From positions 1 to 64,000 of the forward strand of contig CAKQPF010000003.1 in the NCBI GenBank assembly GCA_934256705.1: DNA of 64,000 nucleotides, given 5' to 3'. Both the position numbers and the translations under genes were made by a program. The notes beneath the pieces are model-generated. The model ran no database searches. It had not been told where the DNA came from and saw nothing but the letters and a program-made list of their open reading frames with translations. The stretch comes from an uncultured Prevotella sp. (GTDB lineage: Bacteria > Bacteroidota > Bacteroidia > Bacteroidales > Bacteroidaceae). Shown piece after piece: positions 1-8,692 of this stretch (positions are counted from its first letter, which is position 1; each line of letters starts with the position of its first letter).

Positions 1-28
1 TTTGCACCCAAATCTATTATAAACCAAC

Positions 29-451
29 ATGATGAGACGTTTGAGCATAAGGATCATGACGCTGGCAGGGATTATATTCCTGCTGCATATCATTGTGCCC
101 CATCATCATCATGCTGATTTCTATTCACTCATTGAGCACAAGCAGGCCATAGAGTGCGCACAGGGACTTCACGACCATGAGGCTCAAAGTCAGGAGCATC
201 ACCACCACGAAAACCTGCTCAGCGAGCCGGACCTCTCCGTGGATGACACGTCTTACGAGACCATCAAGGCCATCTTCAAGGCACACAAGCTACTGAAGAT
301 GCTGCATTACGGCAGTCTCTTCGCTCTTGTTGACGACTATCCTGAATACAATTATACATGTGAAACCAAAACTGAATGGAACTATGTCGATACCTTCTAC
401 GACGGCTCCATTCCCATTTCTTACGGACTTAGGGGACCTCCTGCCGCATAG
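29..451 (+). CDS. Small His-rich exported or membrane-anchored protein, function unknown
   Basis: I do not recognise a named family with certainty. The 140-residue product has a hydrophobic segment at about residues 9-24, directly followed by four histidines (25-28), and a second run of four histidines at 57-60. A periplasmic metal-binding role is plausible, supported only by this composition and by its place just upstream of a heavy-metal efflux operon whose adaptor also carries His clusters. Window bases 1-5 read TTTGC, which fits the end of a Bacteroidota -7 box, so its promoter probably straddles the window edge. The second Met is an equally possible start. A terminator-like hairpin follows the stop. 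Confidence 0.7.
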   Translation: MMRRLSIRIMTLAGIIFLLHIIVPHHHHADFYSLIEHKQAIECAQGLHDHEAQSQEHHHHENLLSEPDLSVDDTSYETIKAIFKAHKLLKMLHYGSLFALVDDYPEYNYTCETKTEWNYVDTFYDGSIPISYGLRGPPAA

Positions 452-455
452 CGAC

Positions 456-475
456 AGCCGGCGGTCCGGCTTTTC
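456..475 (+). terminator. Terminator-like hairpin after the His-rich gene
   Basis: AGCCGG and CCGGCT pair around a CGGT loop and are followed by TTTT. It begins five bases after the stop codon of the small His-rich gene. Confidence 0.55.
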
Positions 476-521
476 CCTCACGGAATTGTCGGGCTGGACT
501 CTTCATGCGCTGTCCACAAGC

Positions 522-573
522 ATAACTATCTCCTTGCTTTCCTATGGGCACAATCGCCCCATCTGATAGTTAT
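522..573. promoter_or_regulatory. Inverted repeat upstream of the metal-efflux operon
   Basis: A perfect 9-bp inverted repeat, ATAACTATC at 522-530 and GATAGTTAT at 565-573, encloses a smaller GGGC/GCCC hairpin (about 546-558). It lies about 105 bases before the adaptor start at 679, so it could be a regulator site or an RNA structure. No matching regulator gene is in the window. A weak -7-like TACTTTCG lies at 602-609. Confidence 0.35.
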
Positions 574-678
574 CACCTTACTAATCACATATTTTATTTT
601 TTACTTTCGTCTCTGTTCTACTCCATTTACCATCACGGAAAACGGACTGGAACGGCGACCACATCACTTATTTATTTT

Positions 679-2181
679 ATGAAAATATCCAAAATCCTAT
701 CTCTCATAGCCATCACCGCTATGATTATGACAGGCTGCAAGCATGCGGAACATGACCACGACCACGACCATGAAGGACATGAATGCCACCTCGCCATCAC
801 CGCTTACAGCAATGACATCGAATTGTATGCTCAGGCTTCTCCGATGATTGCTGGCAAAGAGGGCGAACTCGTCTGCCATTTCACGTATCTCAACGACTTC
901 AAGCCTGTGACTGAAGGCAAGGTAACCATCGCACTTACTTCGGGAGGCAAGACCGTCAACGTAACCGCCACCGAACAGGAAGAGCCGGGTATCTACCACA
1001 TACATATCACTCCTGTCGCCAAAGGCAAGGCCAGACTGACTGTTTCCATCACTAACGACAAGATAAACTCTACCGTTTCTTCCGATGAAATCGAGGTTTT
1101 TGACTCGGAAGAGGATGCTGAGGAGTTCGTGGAAGAGCACGAACCTAAGTCTGCCAACTGCGCTAAATTCCCGAAGGAAATGAGTTGGGCTGTCGATTTT
1201 GCCACCGCTCCTGCCGAACTTATGCCTATCGGCAATGTCATCCGCACCGTCGGTCAGGTGTTGCCTTCACAGGGCGACGAGGTTACTGCCGTGGCTAAGG
1301 TCTCTGGCATCGTCACTCTCTCTGGCAATTCCCTTACCGAGGGCAGCGTAATCGCTGCTGGCAAGGCACTCTGCTCCATTGACGCTTCTGCCACTGTGGA
1401 TAATAATCTCTCCGCTCAGCAGGCTCAGGCACAGGCTGAATACGCTCGCGCCAAGAAGGAATACGACCGCCTCAAGGCTCTTCGTGAGGACAAACTCGCG
1501 ATGGAATCGGAGGTTTCTGCTGCTAAAGCGGCTCTCGAAACTGCAGAAGCCACACTTAAAGCAATGAAAAAAGGCTACGGCAACGGCACTCAGACCGTGA
1601 CTGCACCTCGCGGCGGCTATCTCAAGCAACTGCTCGTGAGCAATGGTCAGTATGTCTCTGCTGGCGAAGCCATCGCCGTTATCACACAGAGCCGCACCCT
1701 CCAGCTCAAGGCTGAGGTGCCGGCAAGCCATTACAGCGACCTCGCAAAGGTGACTGGAGCCAATATAGGTAAGGTAAACGGTGAGATAAATCCGAATGTC
1801 AAGTGCCGTCTGCTCAGCTATGGCAGACAGACCAGCGTGGCTTCTCCGCTCATCCCCGTCATCTTCGAGATGGATAATGTGAGCGATTTCGTCACAGGAT
1901 CATTCGTCAATATGTTTATCACCACCCGTTCTGCCGACAAGAGACTGTGCGTCAGAAGTACTGCCATTATGGAAGAGATGGGCAATTACTTCGTTTTCGT
2001 GCAGGTAAACCCTGAACTCTTCGAGAAGAGACAGGTGAAGATTGGTGCCACCGACGGTGTCAACACGGAGATTAAGGATGGCATCAAGGAAGGCGAACGC
2101 ATCGTAACCCGTGGCGCTGTCCTCATCAAACTGCAGCAAGCCACCGGCAGCGTTGACCCTCACAGCGGTCATCAGCACTAA
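679..2181 (+). CDS. Heavy-metal efflux periplasmic adaptor (CusB/CzcB-like lipoprotein)
   Basis: Membrane-fusion subunit of a tripartite heavy-metal exporter, joining the inner-membrane RND pump to the outer-membrane channel. The start at 679 gives a lipoprotein signal ending MTGC (Cys20); the frame is open further upstream, but that extension does not look like a signal peptide. A His/Asp cluster (residues 22-37) and a terminal HSGHQH suggest metal capture. An unusual 100-residue beta-rich N-terminal domain precedes the HlyD core: first lipoyl half near 205-238, coiled-coil hairpin about 243-300, second lipoyl half about 305-337 (VTAPRGGYLKQL), then barrel and membrane-proximal domains. The pump gene follows after 71 bases that contain an intercistronic hairpin element. 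Substrate (Cu/Ag or Zn/Co/Cd) cannot be fixed from sequence. Confidence 0.9.
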   Translation: MKISKILSLIAITAMIMTGCKHAEHDHDHDHEGHECHLAITAYSNDIELYAQASPMIAGKEGELVCHFTYLNDFKPVTEGKVTIALTSGGKTVNVTATEQEEPGIYHIHITPVAKGKARLTVSITNDKINSTVSSDEIEVFDSEEDAEEFVEEHEPKSANCAKFPKEMSWAVDFATAPAELMPIGNVIRTVGQVLPSQGDEVTAVAKVSGIVTLSGNSLTEGSVIAAGKALCSIDASATVDNNLSAQQAQAQAEYARAKKEYDRLKALREDKLAMESEVSAAKAALETAEATLKAMKKGYGNGTQTVTAPRGGYLKQLLVSNGQYVSAGEAIAVITQSRTLQLKAEVPASHYSDLAKVTGANIGKVNGEINPNVKCRLLSYGRQTSVASPLIPVIFEMDNVSDFVTGSFVNMFITTRSADKRLCVRSTAIMEEMGNYFVFVQVNPELFEKRQVKIGATDGVNTEIKDGIKEGERIVTRGAVLIKLQQATGSVDPHSGHQH

Positions 2182-2190
2182 GATAAGCCC

Positions 2191-2224
2191 CCGCCACTGT
2201 GTCAGCCGCGTCACCGGCTGATAT
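2191..2224 (-). repeat. Intercistronic hairpin element, copy 1
   Basis: Member of the dispersed 34-bp family (forward consensus: TCAGCCG stem arm, GTAACG loop, CGGCTGA arm, ACACAGTGGCGG tail). It sits 9 nt after the adaptor stop and 28 nt before the pump start. Loop here is GTGACG. Confidence 0.9.
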
Positions 2225-2252
2225 AATAAGAATACTCAAAGAAAACAAAACA

Positions 2253-5200
2253 ATGATTGACAAAATAATATATTTCTCCCTCCACCACAGGATAGCAGTG
2301 ATGATAGGCACCATCCTCGTAGTCCTCGGCGGTCTTTTCGCCGTTCAGAAGATGGACGTGGACGTCTTCCCTGACCTCACGGCGCCCACTGTCGTGGTGA
2401 TGACAGACTGCCACGGCATGGCATCTGAAGAGGTGGAGCGCCTCGTCACTTTCCCTATAGAGACCGCTCTCAATGGTGCCACCAACGTCAGACGTGTGCG
2501 TTCTGGTTCTAATTTCGGCAATTCCTTCGTGTGGGCTGAGTTCGATTGGGGCATGGATGTATTCCGTGCACGCCAGATAGTCAGCGAAAAGATGACCACC
2601 ATTGCCGGTTCGCTCCCCGAAGGCATCACGCCCCAGCTCGCCCCTCAGTCCAGTGTAATGGGCGAAATCCTGTTCGTAGGTCTCACACTAAAGGATGAAA
2701 AGGACACCAACAGCCAACAAAACAACAAAACAACAAAACAACAAAACAACATAGCAACCTCCCTCATGGACCTCCGCTCCATAGCGGACTGGGTGATAAA
2801 ACCAGCCATTCTATCGACCGGAGGTGTCAGTCAGGTGACTGTCATCGGCGGTGACTACAAGCAATATCAGGTGCTTGCCGACCCGCTGAAGATGAATGCT
2901 TACGGCATTACGATGGCTGAACTGGAAGAGACCGTCAGAAACATGAGCCAGAACAGCGAGGGAAGTGTCATCCGCGACCACGGCAATGAGTACGCTCTAC
3001 GTGGTATCGGACGCACAAACGACACTGAAGAACTGGCTTCTTCACTCATTCGGGACAACATCACCGTCGGTGACGTGGCTCAAGTGGTCATCGCTCCGGC
3101 TGTCAAGATGGGTAAAGCGTCGCACAATGGCAAGGAGACCGTTATCCTCTCCGTCTCCAAGCAGCCGAGCATCAACACGCTCGACGTGACTGAAAAGATT
3201 GAGGAAAAACTGAATGACGTAAGGAAAACCCTCCCTGCAGATGTGGAGATGGACACGAAAATCTTCCGTCAGGCTGATTTCATCGAGGCTTCCGTGGATA
3301 ATGTCGGTGAATCTCTCATCGAGGGAGCTGTCCTCTGCATCATCATCCTCTTCCTTTTCCTCCGCTCTTACCGCACCACCATCATCTCCGTCGTTGCCAT
3401 TCCGCTCTCCCTTCTCGCCACTCTGCTCGTGCTATGGGTCATCGGAATGGAGATAAACACCATGACTCTCGGCGGTATGTGCATAGCTATCGGCAGCCTT
3501 GTGGATGATGCCATCATCGACGTGGAGAATGTTTACAAGCGTCTGAAGGCTTACAAGCCATCGGCAGACGAGACTGACAGCAAGGCTTTGAGAATGAAAT
3601 ATGTGGACATCATCTTCCATGCGTCCAAGGAAATCAGAAGCAGCATCATCAATGCCACGCTGATTGTGATCGTCGCTTTCACTCCTATGTTCTTCCTTTC
3701 CGGCATGGAGGGCAGGATGCTCAAGCCGCTCGGCATAACCTATATCATCGCTCTTGCCATGTCGCTCATAGTGGCTATGACGGTGACTCCGCTCTTCTGT
3801 CGCCAGATGCTCATATCTAAGAAGGTGTTACCTCATTATAATAATATGGGTAAAGAAACAGAAAACGGCGATTTCATCGGCAATGAAGCCAGGAATGACA
3901 GCACTCCTAAATGGATGGATGCCTATGCCCGCTCGCTCAGATATGCGCTTGCCCATCCTAAAATCGTGCTCGGCGGCACCTGCATCGCGTTCATCATCGC
4001 CGTCATAACGCTCTGCACATTCGGCAGCAGCTTCCTACCTGCCTTCAATGAGGGTGCTCTTACCATAACTGCCGTTACCAAACCGGGCACTTCCCTTACG
4101 GAAACGGACCATCTCGGCAACCTTCTTGAGCAGAAGATACACGAGGTGAAGGAGGTGAAAAGCACAAGCCGACGCACCGGACGCGGTGAGCTCGATGAGC
4201 ATTCACAGACCACCAACTCCAGTGAAATCGACGTAAACTTCGATGAAACCGCCTCTAATCGCTCTGCCGAAGAGATTACTCAGGACATCAGAGAGAAGAT
4301 GTCGGCAGTCCCTGGCGTGGCTTGCATCATCGGACAGCCGCTCGGTCACCGTATCGACCACATGCTTTCCGGCACCCGCGCCTCCATTGCCATCAAGCTC
4401 TTCGGCAATGATCTCAATGAGATGTATATGACCGGACAGAAGATCAAGGCGGCCATCTCGGGCATAGAGGGATGCGTTGACGTGAATGTTGACCAGCAAG
4501 TGGAGACTCCTCAGCTGCAGTTACGCCCTAACCGCACGGCTATGGCTCGCTATGGCATCACTATGGAGGACTTCAACCGACTCGTGGTGATGGGTTATAG
4601 CGGCGAGAAAATCGGTGATATCTATGAAGGACAACGCTCTTTCGACCTCGTAATGCGCCTCGCACCGCAATATACCGGCAGCATCGAGGGTGTCCGCAGC
4701 GCACTGATTGATACTGGCGACGGCAAGAAAGTGCCGCTGGAAGAGGTATGCGACATCGTTTCCACTTCGGGACCTAACAGCATCAGTCGTGAGAACGTGC
4801 AGAGAAAACTCGTCATTGCCGCCAATGTCAGTGGAAGAGACGTAGGCTCTGTGGTCAATGAAATCCAGAAAACTGTCAACGAACAGATTGTTCTACCGGA
4901 AGGTTATCACCTCGAATACGGCGGACAATTCGAGAGTGCACGCAGTGCTACACGCACTCTTGTGGCGGCTACCATTCTCGCTCTCATCGTGATTTTCATG
5001 CTTCTCTACGTGGAATTCAAGAATTTCGCCCTTTCTGGCATCGTTATGCTCGGACTTCCATTGGCTCTTATCGGTGGCGTTATCGGCATTGCTTTGTCTT
5101 CATGGGTATTGAGCATACCGAGCATCATCGGCTTTATCACCCTCTTCGGCATCGCTACGCGTAACGGCATCTTGCTCGTCAGCCGATTTAATCATGATGA

Positions 5201-5495
5201 AGAGATGATTCCTGCAGAACTTTCCGACGGCAAGACGGTGCGTCAGAGCGTCCTCGTACATGAGAGGGAGCACATCATTGAGGGAGCTAAAGACCGCGTG
5301 ACGCCTATCCTCATGACGGCACTCACATCTGCTCTTGCGCTGATTCCTATGATTATAGCCAGCGATAAGGCTGGTAATGAGATACAATCGCCTATGGCTA
5401 TCGTCGTGCTTGGCGGTCTTCTCACTTCCACATTGTTGAATCTTTATGTAATGCCTATAATATATGAACTGTATATCCAAAGAAAAAGCAAGTAA
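2253..5495 (+). CDS. Heavy-metal RND efflux pump (CusA/CzcA family)
   Basis: Proton-driven inner-membrane pump of the heavy-metal RND family, 1080 residues from the ATG at 2253 (MIDKIIYFSL). The first membrane helix ends in the family-typical DVDVFPDLTAP. The TM4 region reads AIGSLVDDAIIDVEN (about 411-425), closer to the CusA pattern than to the CzcA DFG pattern, so monovalent Cu/Ag export is a reasonable guess. Twelve membrane helices and two large periplasmic loops fit the family. Odd feature: a Gln/Asn/Lys/Thr insertion at about residues 153-168 encoded by four and a half copies of an 8-bp repeat (2715-2751). The channel gene overlaps its end by 32 bases, indicating one operon. Confidence 0.93.
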   Translation: MIDKIIYFSLHHRIAVMIGTILVVLGGLFAVQKMDVDVFPDLTAPTVVVMTDCHGMASEEVERLVTFPIETALNGATNVRRVRSGSNFGNSFVWAEFDWGMDVFRARQIVSEKMTTIAGSLPEGITPQLAPQSSVMGEILFVGLTLKDEKDTNSQQNNKTTKQQNNIATSLMDLRSIADWVIKPAILSTGGVSQVTVIGGDYKQYQVLADPLKMNAYGITMAELEETVRNMSQNSEGSVIRDHGNEYALRGIGRTNDTEELASSLIRDNITVGDVAQVVIAPAVKMGKASHNGKETVILSVSKQPSINTLDVTEKIEEKLNDVRKTLPADVEMDTKIFRQADFIEASVDNVGESLIEGAVLCIIILFLFLRSYRTTIISVVAIPLSLLATLLVLWVIGMEINTMTLGGMCIAIGSLVDDAIIDVENVYKRLKAYKPSADETDSKALRMKYVDIIFHASKEIRSSIINATLIVIVAFTPMFFLSGMEGRMLKPLGITYIIALAMSLIVAMTVTPLFCRQMLISKKVLPHYNNMGKETENGDFIGNEARNDSTPKWMDAYARSLRYALAHPKIVLGGTCIAFIIAVITLCTFGSSFLPAFNEGALTITAVTKPGTSLTETDHLGNLLEQKIHEVKEVKSTSRRTGRGELDEHSQTTNSSEIDVNFDETASNRSAEEITQDIREKMSAVPGVACIIGQPLGHRIDHMLSGTRASIAIKLFGNDLNEMYMTGQKIKAAISGIEGCVDVNVDQQVETPQLQLRPNRTAMARYGITMEDFNRLVVMGYSGEKIGDIYEGQRSFDLVMRLAPQYTGSIEGVRSALIDTGDGKKVPLEEVCDIVSTSGPNSISRENVQRKLVIAANVSGRDVGSVVNEIQKTVNEQIVLPEGYHLEYGGQFESARSATRTLVAATILALIVIFMLLYVEFKNFALSGIVMLGLPLALIGGVIGIALSSWVLSIPSIIGFITLFGIATRNGILLVSRFNHDEEMIPAELSDGKTVRQSVLVHEREHIIEGAKDRVTPILMTALTSALALIPMIIASDKAGNEIQSPMAIVVLGGLLTSTLLNLYVMPIIYELYIQRKSK
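2715..2751 (+). repeat. In-gene 8-bp tandem repeat (CAACAAAA)
   Basis: Four exact copies of CAACAAAA (2715-2746) plus a partial fifth, inside the RND pump gene. Eight is not a multiple of three, so gain or loss of one unit would shift the frame about 160 codons into the gene. Confidence 0.95.
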
Positions 5496-6672
5496 TAGCC
5501 TTGTTTCCTGCCTCAGAAAGGCATTCTTTTGCCTCATCATAGCTATGCCTTCACTCGCCGATGCGCAGGATTTCTCCTCCATATTGAAGAGCATCGAGGC
5601 CAACAGCACACGCCTTGAGTCCGCCCGCATCAAGGACAAGGCGGAGAAACTGGACAGTAAAGACCTTTACACTCTGGAGGATCCGGAGGTGGGTTTCGAC
5701 TATCTCTTCGGTGCGGAAGGCATCGGTCACAGGATTGGCTTTGAGGTTTCGCAGGGCTTTGACTTCCCTACTGTCATCAGCCAGAAGCGCAAGATGGCAA
5801 AGGAAATGCAGAGAGTGAGCGAACTGAAGTATCTCTCTGAGCGACAGCAGCTGCTCCTTAGCGCCAGAAAACTGTGCATACAGGTGGTCTATTGCAATGC
5901 TATCATGGACCATCTCGATGAAGACCTGGAAGAGACCACTGCCATGTCAAAGGCTTATGAGACGCTTTTCGACAAGGGAGAGGCTACTGCCATCGACCGC
6001 AACAAGGCGCATCAGGCTTTCCTTTTCTTCAAGACTGAGTATGATGAGTTCCTTGCTATGAGGGAGAATCTGCTCAATGAACTCAAATGTCTCAATGGTG
6101 GCAACGCCGTAGAGATAAATGATACGGCATTCATTTTCTCGCCTATGTCAAATGATTTCGATGCTTGGCTGTCGCAAAACATCGGTCTTCACCCTGAATT
6201 ACAGTTGGCTGAAGGCGAACTGCAGGCTGAAAAGCAGTCGCTGAAGGTGGCTAAAGGCAGCCGCATTCCTGGCTTTAAGATCGGTTATACCGGTGAGTTC
6301 ACCCGCGAAGAGAAGTATCAAGGCCCGACGATAGGGCTTTCTCTCCCGCTCTGGGGCTCCGGTCGCAAGGTGAAAGTGGCAAAACTTCATGTCGAGGCAG
6401 CTGAGAAATCACTGGAAGATACCCGTCTGCATCTCACCACACAGCTGCGTGGCGTCTATCGCGAAGCATTGCAGTTACAGGACACTTACCTGCGTTACAG
6501 GAAGCATCTGACCGAATGTGACAACTCCGAATTGCTGAAAAAGAGCCTTGATAGCGGTCAGATTACTCTCCTGCAATACCTTCAGGAGCGCCAGTTTGTC
6601 CACGAAATGCACGAGAAAATCCTCATTGCAGAGCGTGATCTCGCCCTCCGAAAGGCTGAATTGATATTCTAA
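5464..6672 (+). CDS. TolC/CusC-like outer-membrane efflux channel
   Basis: Outer-membrane factor completing the metal exporter. The 402-residue product has a signal peptide (hydrophobic stretch about residues 20-32, cleavage probably after DAQ) and two similar halves rich in long amphipathic helices, the OEP pattern; LPLWGSGRKVKVAKLHVEAA marks the second-half repeat. At 402 residues it is at the short end of the family. Its ATG at 5464 lies inside the pump gene, giving a 32-base overlap and likely translational coupling. The first unit of a 22-bp repeat array begins at the base directly after the stop codon. Confidence 0.88.
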   Translation: MNCISKEKASNSLVSCLRKAFFCLIIAMPSLADAQDFSSILKSIEANSTRLESARIKDKAEKLDSKDLYTLEDPEVGFDYLFGAEGIGHRIGFEVSQGFDFPTVISQKRKMAKEMQRVSELKYLSERQQLLLSARKLCIQVVYCNAIMDHLDEDLEETTAMSKAYETLFDKGEATAIDRNKAHQAFLFFKTEYDEFLAMRENLLNELKCLNGGNAVEINDTAFIFSPMSNDFDAWLSQNIGLHPELQLAEGELQAEKQSLKVAKGSRIPGFKIGYTGEFTREEKYQGPTIGLSLPLWGSGRKVKVAKLHVEAAEKSLEDTRLHLTTQLRGVYREALQLQDTYLRYRKHLTECDNSELLKKSLDSGQITLLQYLQERQFVHEMHEKILIAERDLALRKAELIF

Positions 6673-6750
6673 AATGCACTATAGTTGTGAAAACAATGCG
6701 CAATAATTGTAACACTAATGCACAATAATTGTAACACTAATGCGCAATAA
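6673..6750 (+). repeat. 22-bp-period tandem array A
   Basis: Units start at 6673, 6695, 6717 and (partial) 6739. The core word is AATGCGCAATAATTGTAAC; units 2 and 3 differ at one base and unit 1 is more diverged. The array abuts the stop codon of the channel gene exactly. Confidence 0.9.
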
Positions 6751-6755
6751 CAAAT

Positions 6756-6813
6756 GAGGCTGTTCGGTTGCAATATTATCATATCATCATGATAAAAGCA
6801 GCCAAACAGCCTC
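6756..6813 (+). terminator. Hairpin between convergent genes
   Basis: GAGGCTGTTCGGTTGC (6756-6771) pairs with GCAGCCAAACAGCCTC (6798-6813) allowing two G-T pairs, with a 26-nt A/T-rich loop. It probably ends transcription of the efflux operon. Confidence 0.55.
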
Positions 6814-6815
6814 AT

Positions 6816-6848
6816 CGCCACTGTGTCGGGCGCTTTTACGCCCGATAG
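6816..6848 (-). repeat. Intercistronic hairpin element, copy 2
   Basis: Stem TCGGGCG/CGCCCGA with a changed loop (CTTTTA on the plus strand) and the conserved CGCCACTGTGT flank. It lies between two convergent genes. Confidence 0.75.
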
Positions 6849-6871
6849 TCACAAGATTTCAAGAAGCAAAA

Positions 6872-7555
6872 CTACAGCAACTGGAACTTCAGACCGAGCG
6901 AAAGGCCGAACATATCCCAGAATTCCACTTTGCCATTACGGATAAGCGGCATGAAATATATGTCGCAAGTGCCAAGCTCATAGAATGCAGTCACTGACTT
7001 TATGTAGCGTCGTTTGTTGTGCGGCACCTCCTTTGTAAAGCGCTGTCCGACAAAGATATTAGGGCGAAAGCGGGTGGAAAACGGGTAATATCCGCTGCTA
7101 TACTTTGCCGGTTGCTTCGACCAGAAGTCGGAACCGATGACTGAATTGAAGTATATTCCGCACTCCAAAGGCTCAAATGACCAGCCATTATTCATATATA
7201 CAGACCACGGAATGTAGTTTTGCTTGAGCGTAATGGTCATTTTTGCGCACTTGGAGTCATACTTTGGTATGTAGCCCACAAGCAGATGTGTCTCCCATTG
7301 CTGATGTTTGCCGTACTCCCAACCTATTCCTACGGATGCGAAACCCATGTTTCCGGCAAACTGTATCACGTGTTGTGTAGGGATAAGGTTGTTCCATTTT
7401 GTGCGATAGCGATGTATTCGGCGGTCGTAATGGCTGCTGAAATTGGTCGTATCACTCATCATTATGCTGTCATTGCTCTCGGATGCCAGCATGAAAGGCG
7501 TGCCCACGATATATAATAAGGTGGCTATTATCGTTCTAAAAACTGATGACTTCAT
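6872..7555 (-). CDS. Predicted outer-membrane beta-barrel protein, function unknown
   Basis: Unrecognised 227-residue exported protein. The chosen start (7555, MKSSVFRTIIATLLY) gives a clean signal peptide; in-frame ATGs at 7567 and 7597 also exist. The mature part is rich in aromatic residues and alternating strands (GNMGFASVGIGWEYGKHQQW, and a C-terminal GLSLGLKFQLL), the look of a small outer-membrane barrel. It overlaps the end of the upstream phosphoesterase gene by about 20 bases, so the two are probably co-transcribed. No enzymatic motif is visible. Confidence 0.6.
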   Translation of the reverse strand: MKSSVFRTIIATLLYIVGTPFMLASESNDSIMMSDTTNFSSHYDRRIHRYRTKWNNLIPTQHVIQFAGNMGFASVGIGWEYGKHQQWETHLLVGYIPKYDSKCAKMTITLKQNYIPWSVYMNNGWSFEPLECGIYFNSVIGSDFWSKQPAKYSSGYYPFSTRFRPNIFVGQRFTKEVPHNKRRYIKSVTAFYELGTCDIYFMPLIRNGKVEFWDMFGLSLGLKFQLL

Positions 7556-8354
7556 TGCTGTATCCATTTGGAGTGATTGTAAAAATGCGGTATTCACGTT
7601 TCTCCGCCGACGCTACTTCATAGTAAATCGTGCCGTTTTCGAATATGTCATGCTCGTCTGTATGGTGTCCGTGACCGTAAAGACAGAACATAAGGTGGGG
7701 ATATAACTGGAGATAATGATTGAAAGGCTTGGCTACATTGTTGTTGAACTGCTCCGTATAAGGTGCTGCGTGCATGCAGACTATGGTCCTGTCGAAGAGC
7801 GTGGAGTCCTTTGTCATCTCCCTTTCGAGGAAATCAAAGTCGGGAACAGGTTCGGAATAATCGTATTCTATGGCGTTAGTGTTGATCATAAGAAACTTTA
7901 TCCTGCCTGCAATAAACGTGAAATCATTGTCTCCGAACATCTTTCTGAACACCTCATTGCCCGTGCCGAGGCAGTCATGATTGCCTTGCATCACGACGTA
8001 AGGATAGCGGAGACGCTGCAGTTTCTCCCTTGCCCAGGTGTATTCCTGCGTAGATCCGAAGTCGGTTATATCGCCAAGATGTATCACAAAGTCGATGGAA
8101 TCCCTCCGATTTATGTCATTTATCTCCGAGAGGAGGTCCTCATACCACTGGTGTGAGTCGCTTATCACTGCGATACGGAGCGTATCTTTGTCCCTGCAAA
8201 GGGCTTCTATCTTGGCAGTATTCTTCGCATTGATGTCGATTTCTCCCTTCACTCTCGTGTCGTAAGGGTGGACATCAAACACTGTATCGCATGATGCCAA
8301 AGCCAACAAGGGCAGCGTTATTCCTATTATAAGTCTGATAAAATTCTTTCTCAT
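7536..8354 (-). CDS. Calcineurin-like metallophosphoesterase lipoprotein
   Basis: Predicted two-metal phosphoesterase on the periplasmic side. A lipobox LASC (Cys about residue 22) gives a lipoprotein anchor. Metal-binding motifs appear in family order: DSHQW (residues about 66-70), GDITDFG, GNHDCLG, a later VCMHAAPY and GHGHHTDEH. The 272-residue length fits a single-domain enzyme. Substrate is unknown. A good -7/-33 promoter pair lies just upstream, and a 22-bp-period array sits in the gap before pnp. Confidence 0.85.
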   Translation of the reverse strand: MRKNFIRLIIGITLPLLALASCDTVFDVHPYDTRVKGEIDINAKNTAKIEALCRDKDTLRIAVISDSHQWYEDLLSEINDINRRDSIDFVIHLGDITDFGSTQEYTWAREKLQRLRYPYVVMQGNHDCLGTGNEVFRKMFGDNDFTFIAGRIKFLMINTNAIEYDYSEPVPDFDFLEREMTKDSTLFDRTIVCMHAAPYTEQFNNNVAKPFNHYLQLYPHLMFCLYGHGHHTDEHDIFENGTIYYEVASAEKREYRIFTITPNGYSNEVISF

Positions 8355-8386
8355 GATGGTTTTTTGTCAGTCCTGATTTGAAAATG

Positions 8387-8418
8387 CAAAGATAATACAT
8401 TTGAAATTGAAAAACAAA
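8387..8418 (-). promoter_or_regulatory. Bacteroidota-type promoter for the phosphoesterase gene
   Basis: On the minus strand, TTTG (8418-8415), 20 nt, then TATCTTTG (8394-8387), followed by the gene start at 8354. Confidence 0.75.
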
Positions 8419-8490
8419 TTATTTGGAAAAGTTTTCATTCCATGCGACTTTATGGACACTATTAGCACGAAATATGAACATTATTACAGC

Positions 8491-8578
8491 GATATAAGAG
8501 CATGATTACGGCAATATAAGGGCATGATTGCGACAATATAAGGGCATGATTGCGACAATATAAGGGCATGATTGCGGC
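8491..8578 (+). repeat. 22-bp-period tandem array B
   Basis: Four units at 8491, 8513, 8535 and 8557 with core AATATAAGGGCATGATTGCG; units 2 and 3 are identical, units 1 and 4 differ by a few bases. A diverged unit (8471-8490) precedes it. Confidence 0.95.
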
Positions 8579-8587
8579 GAAATCTTG

Positions 8588-8630
8588 ATTAAGAAAAGCG
8601 GACATACCATTGCGATTGGTATGTCCGCTT
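8588..8630 (-). terminator. pnp terminator
   Basis: A perfect 14-bp stem (8596-8609 with 8617-8630, core AAGCGGACATACCA) with a 7-nt loop; on the minus strand it is followed by TTTTCTT. It lies about 60 bases after the pnp stop. Confidence 0.85.
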
Positions 8631-8692
8631 ATTATTTCAGTTTAGACAACAGTCGATGAAAGCTATTGTCTTATCCTGCTATTTACGGTTTA

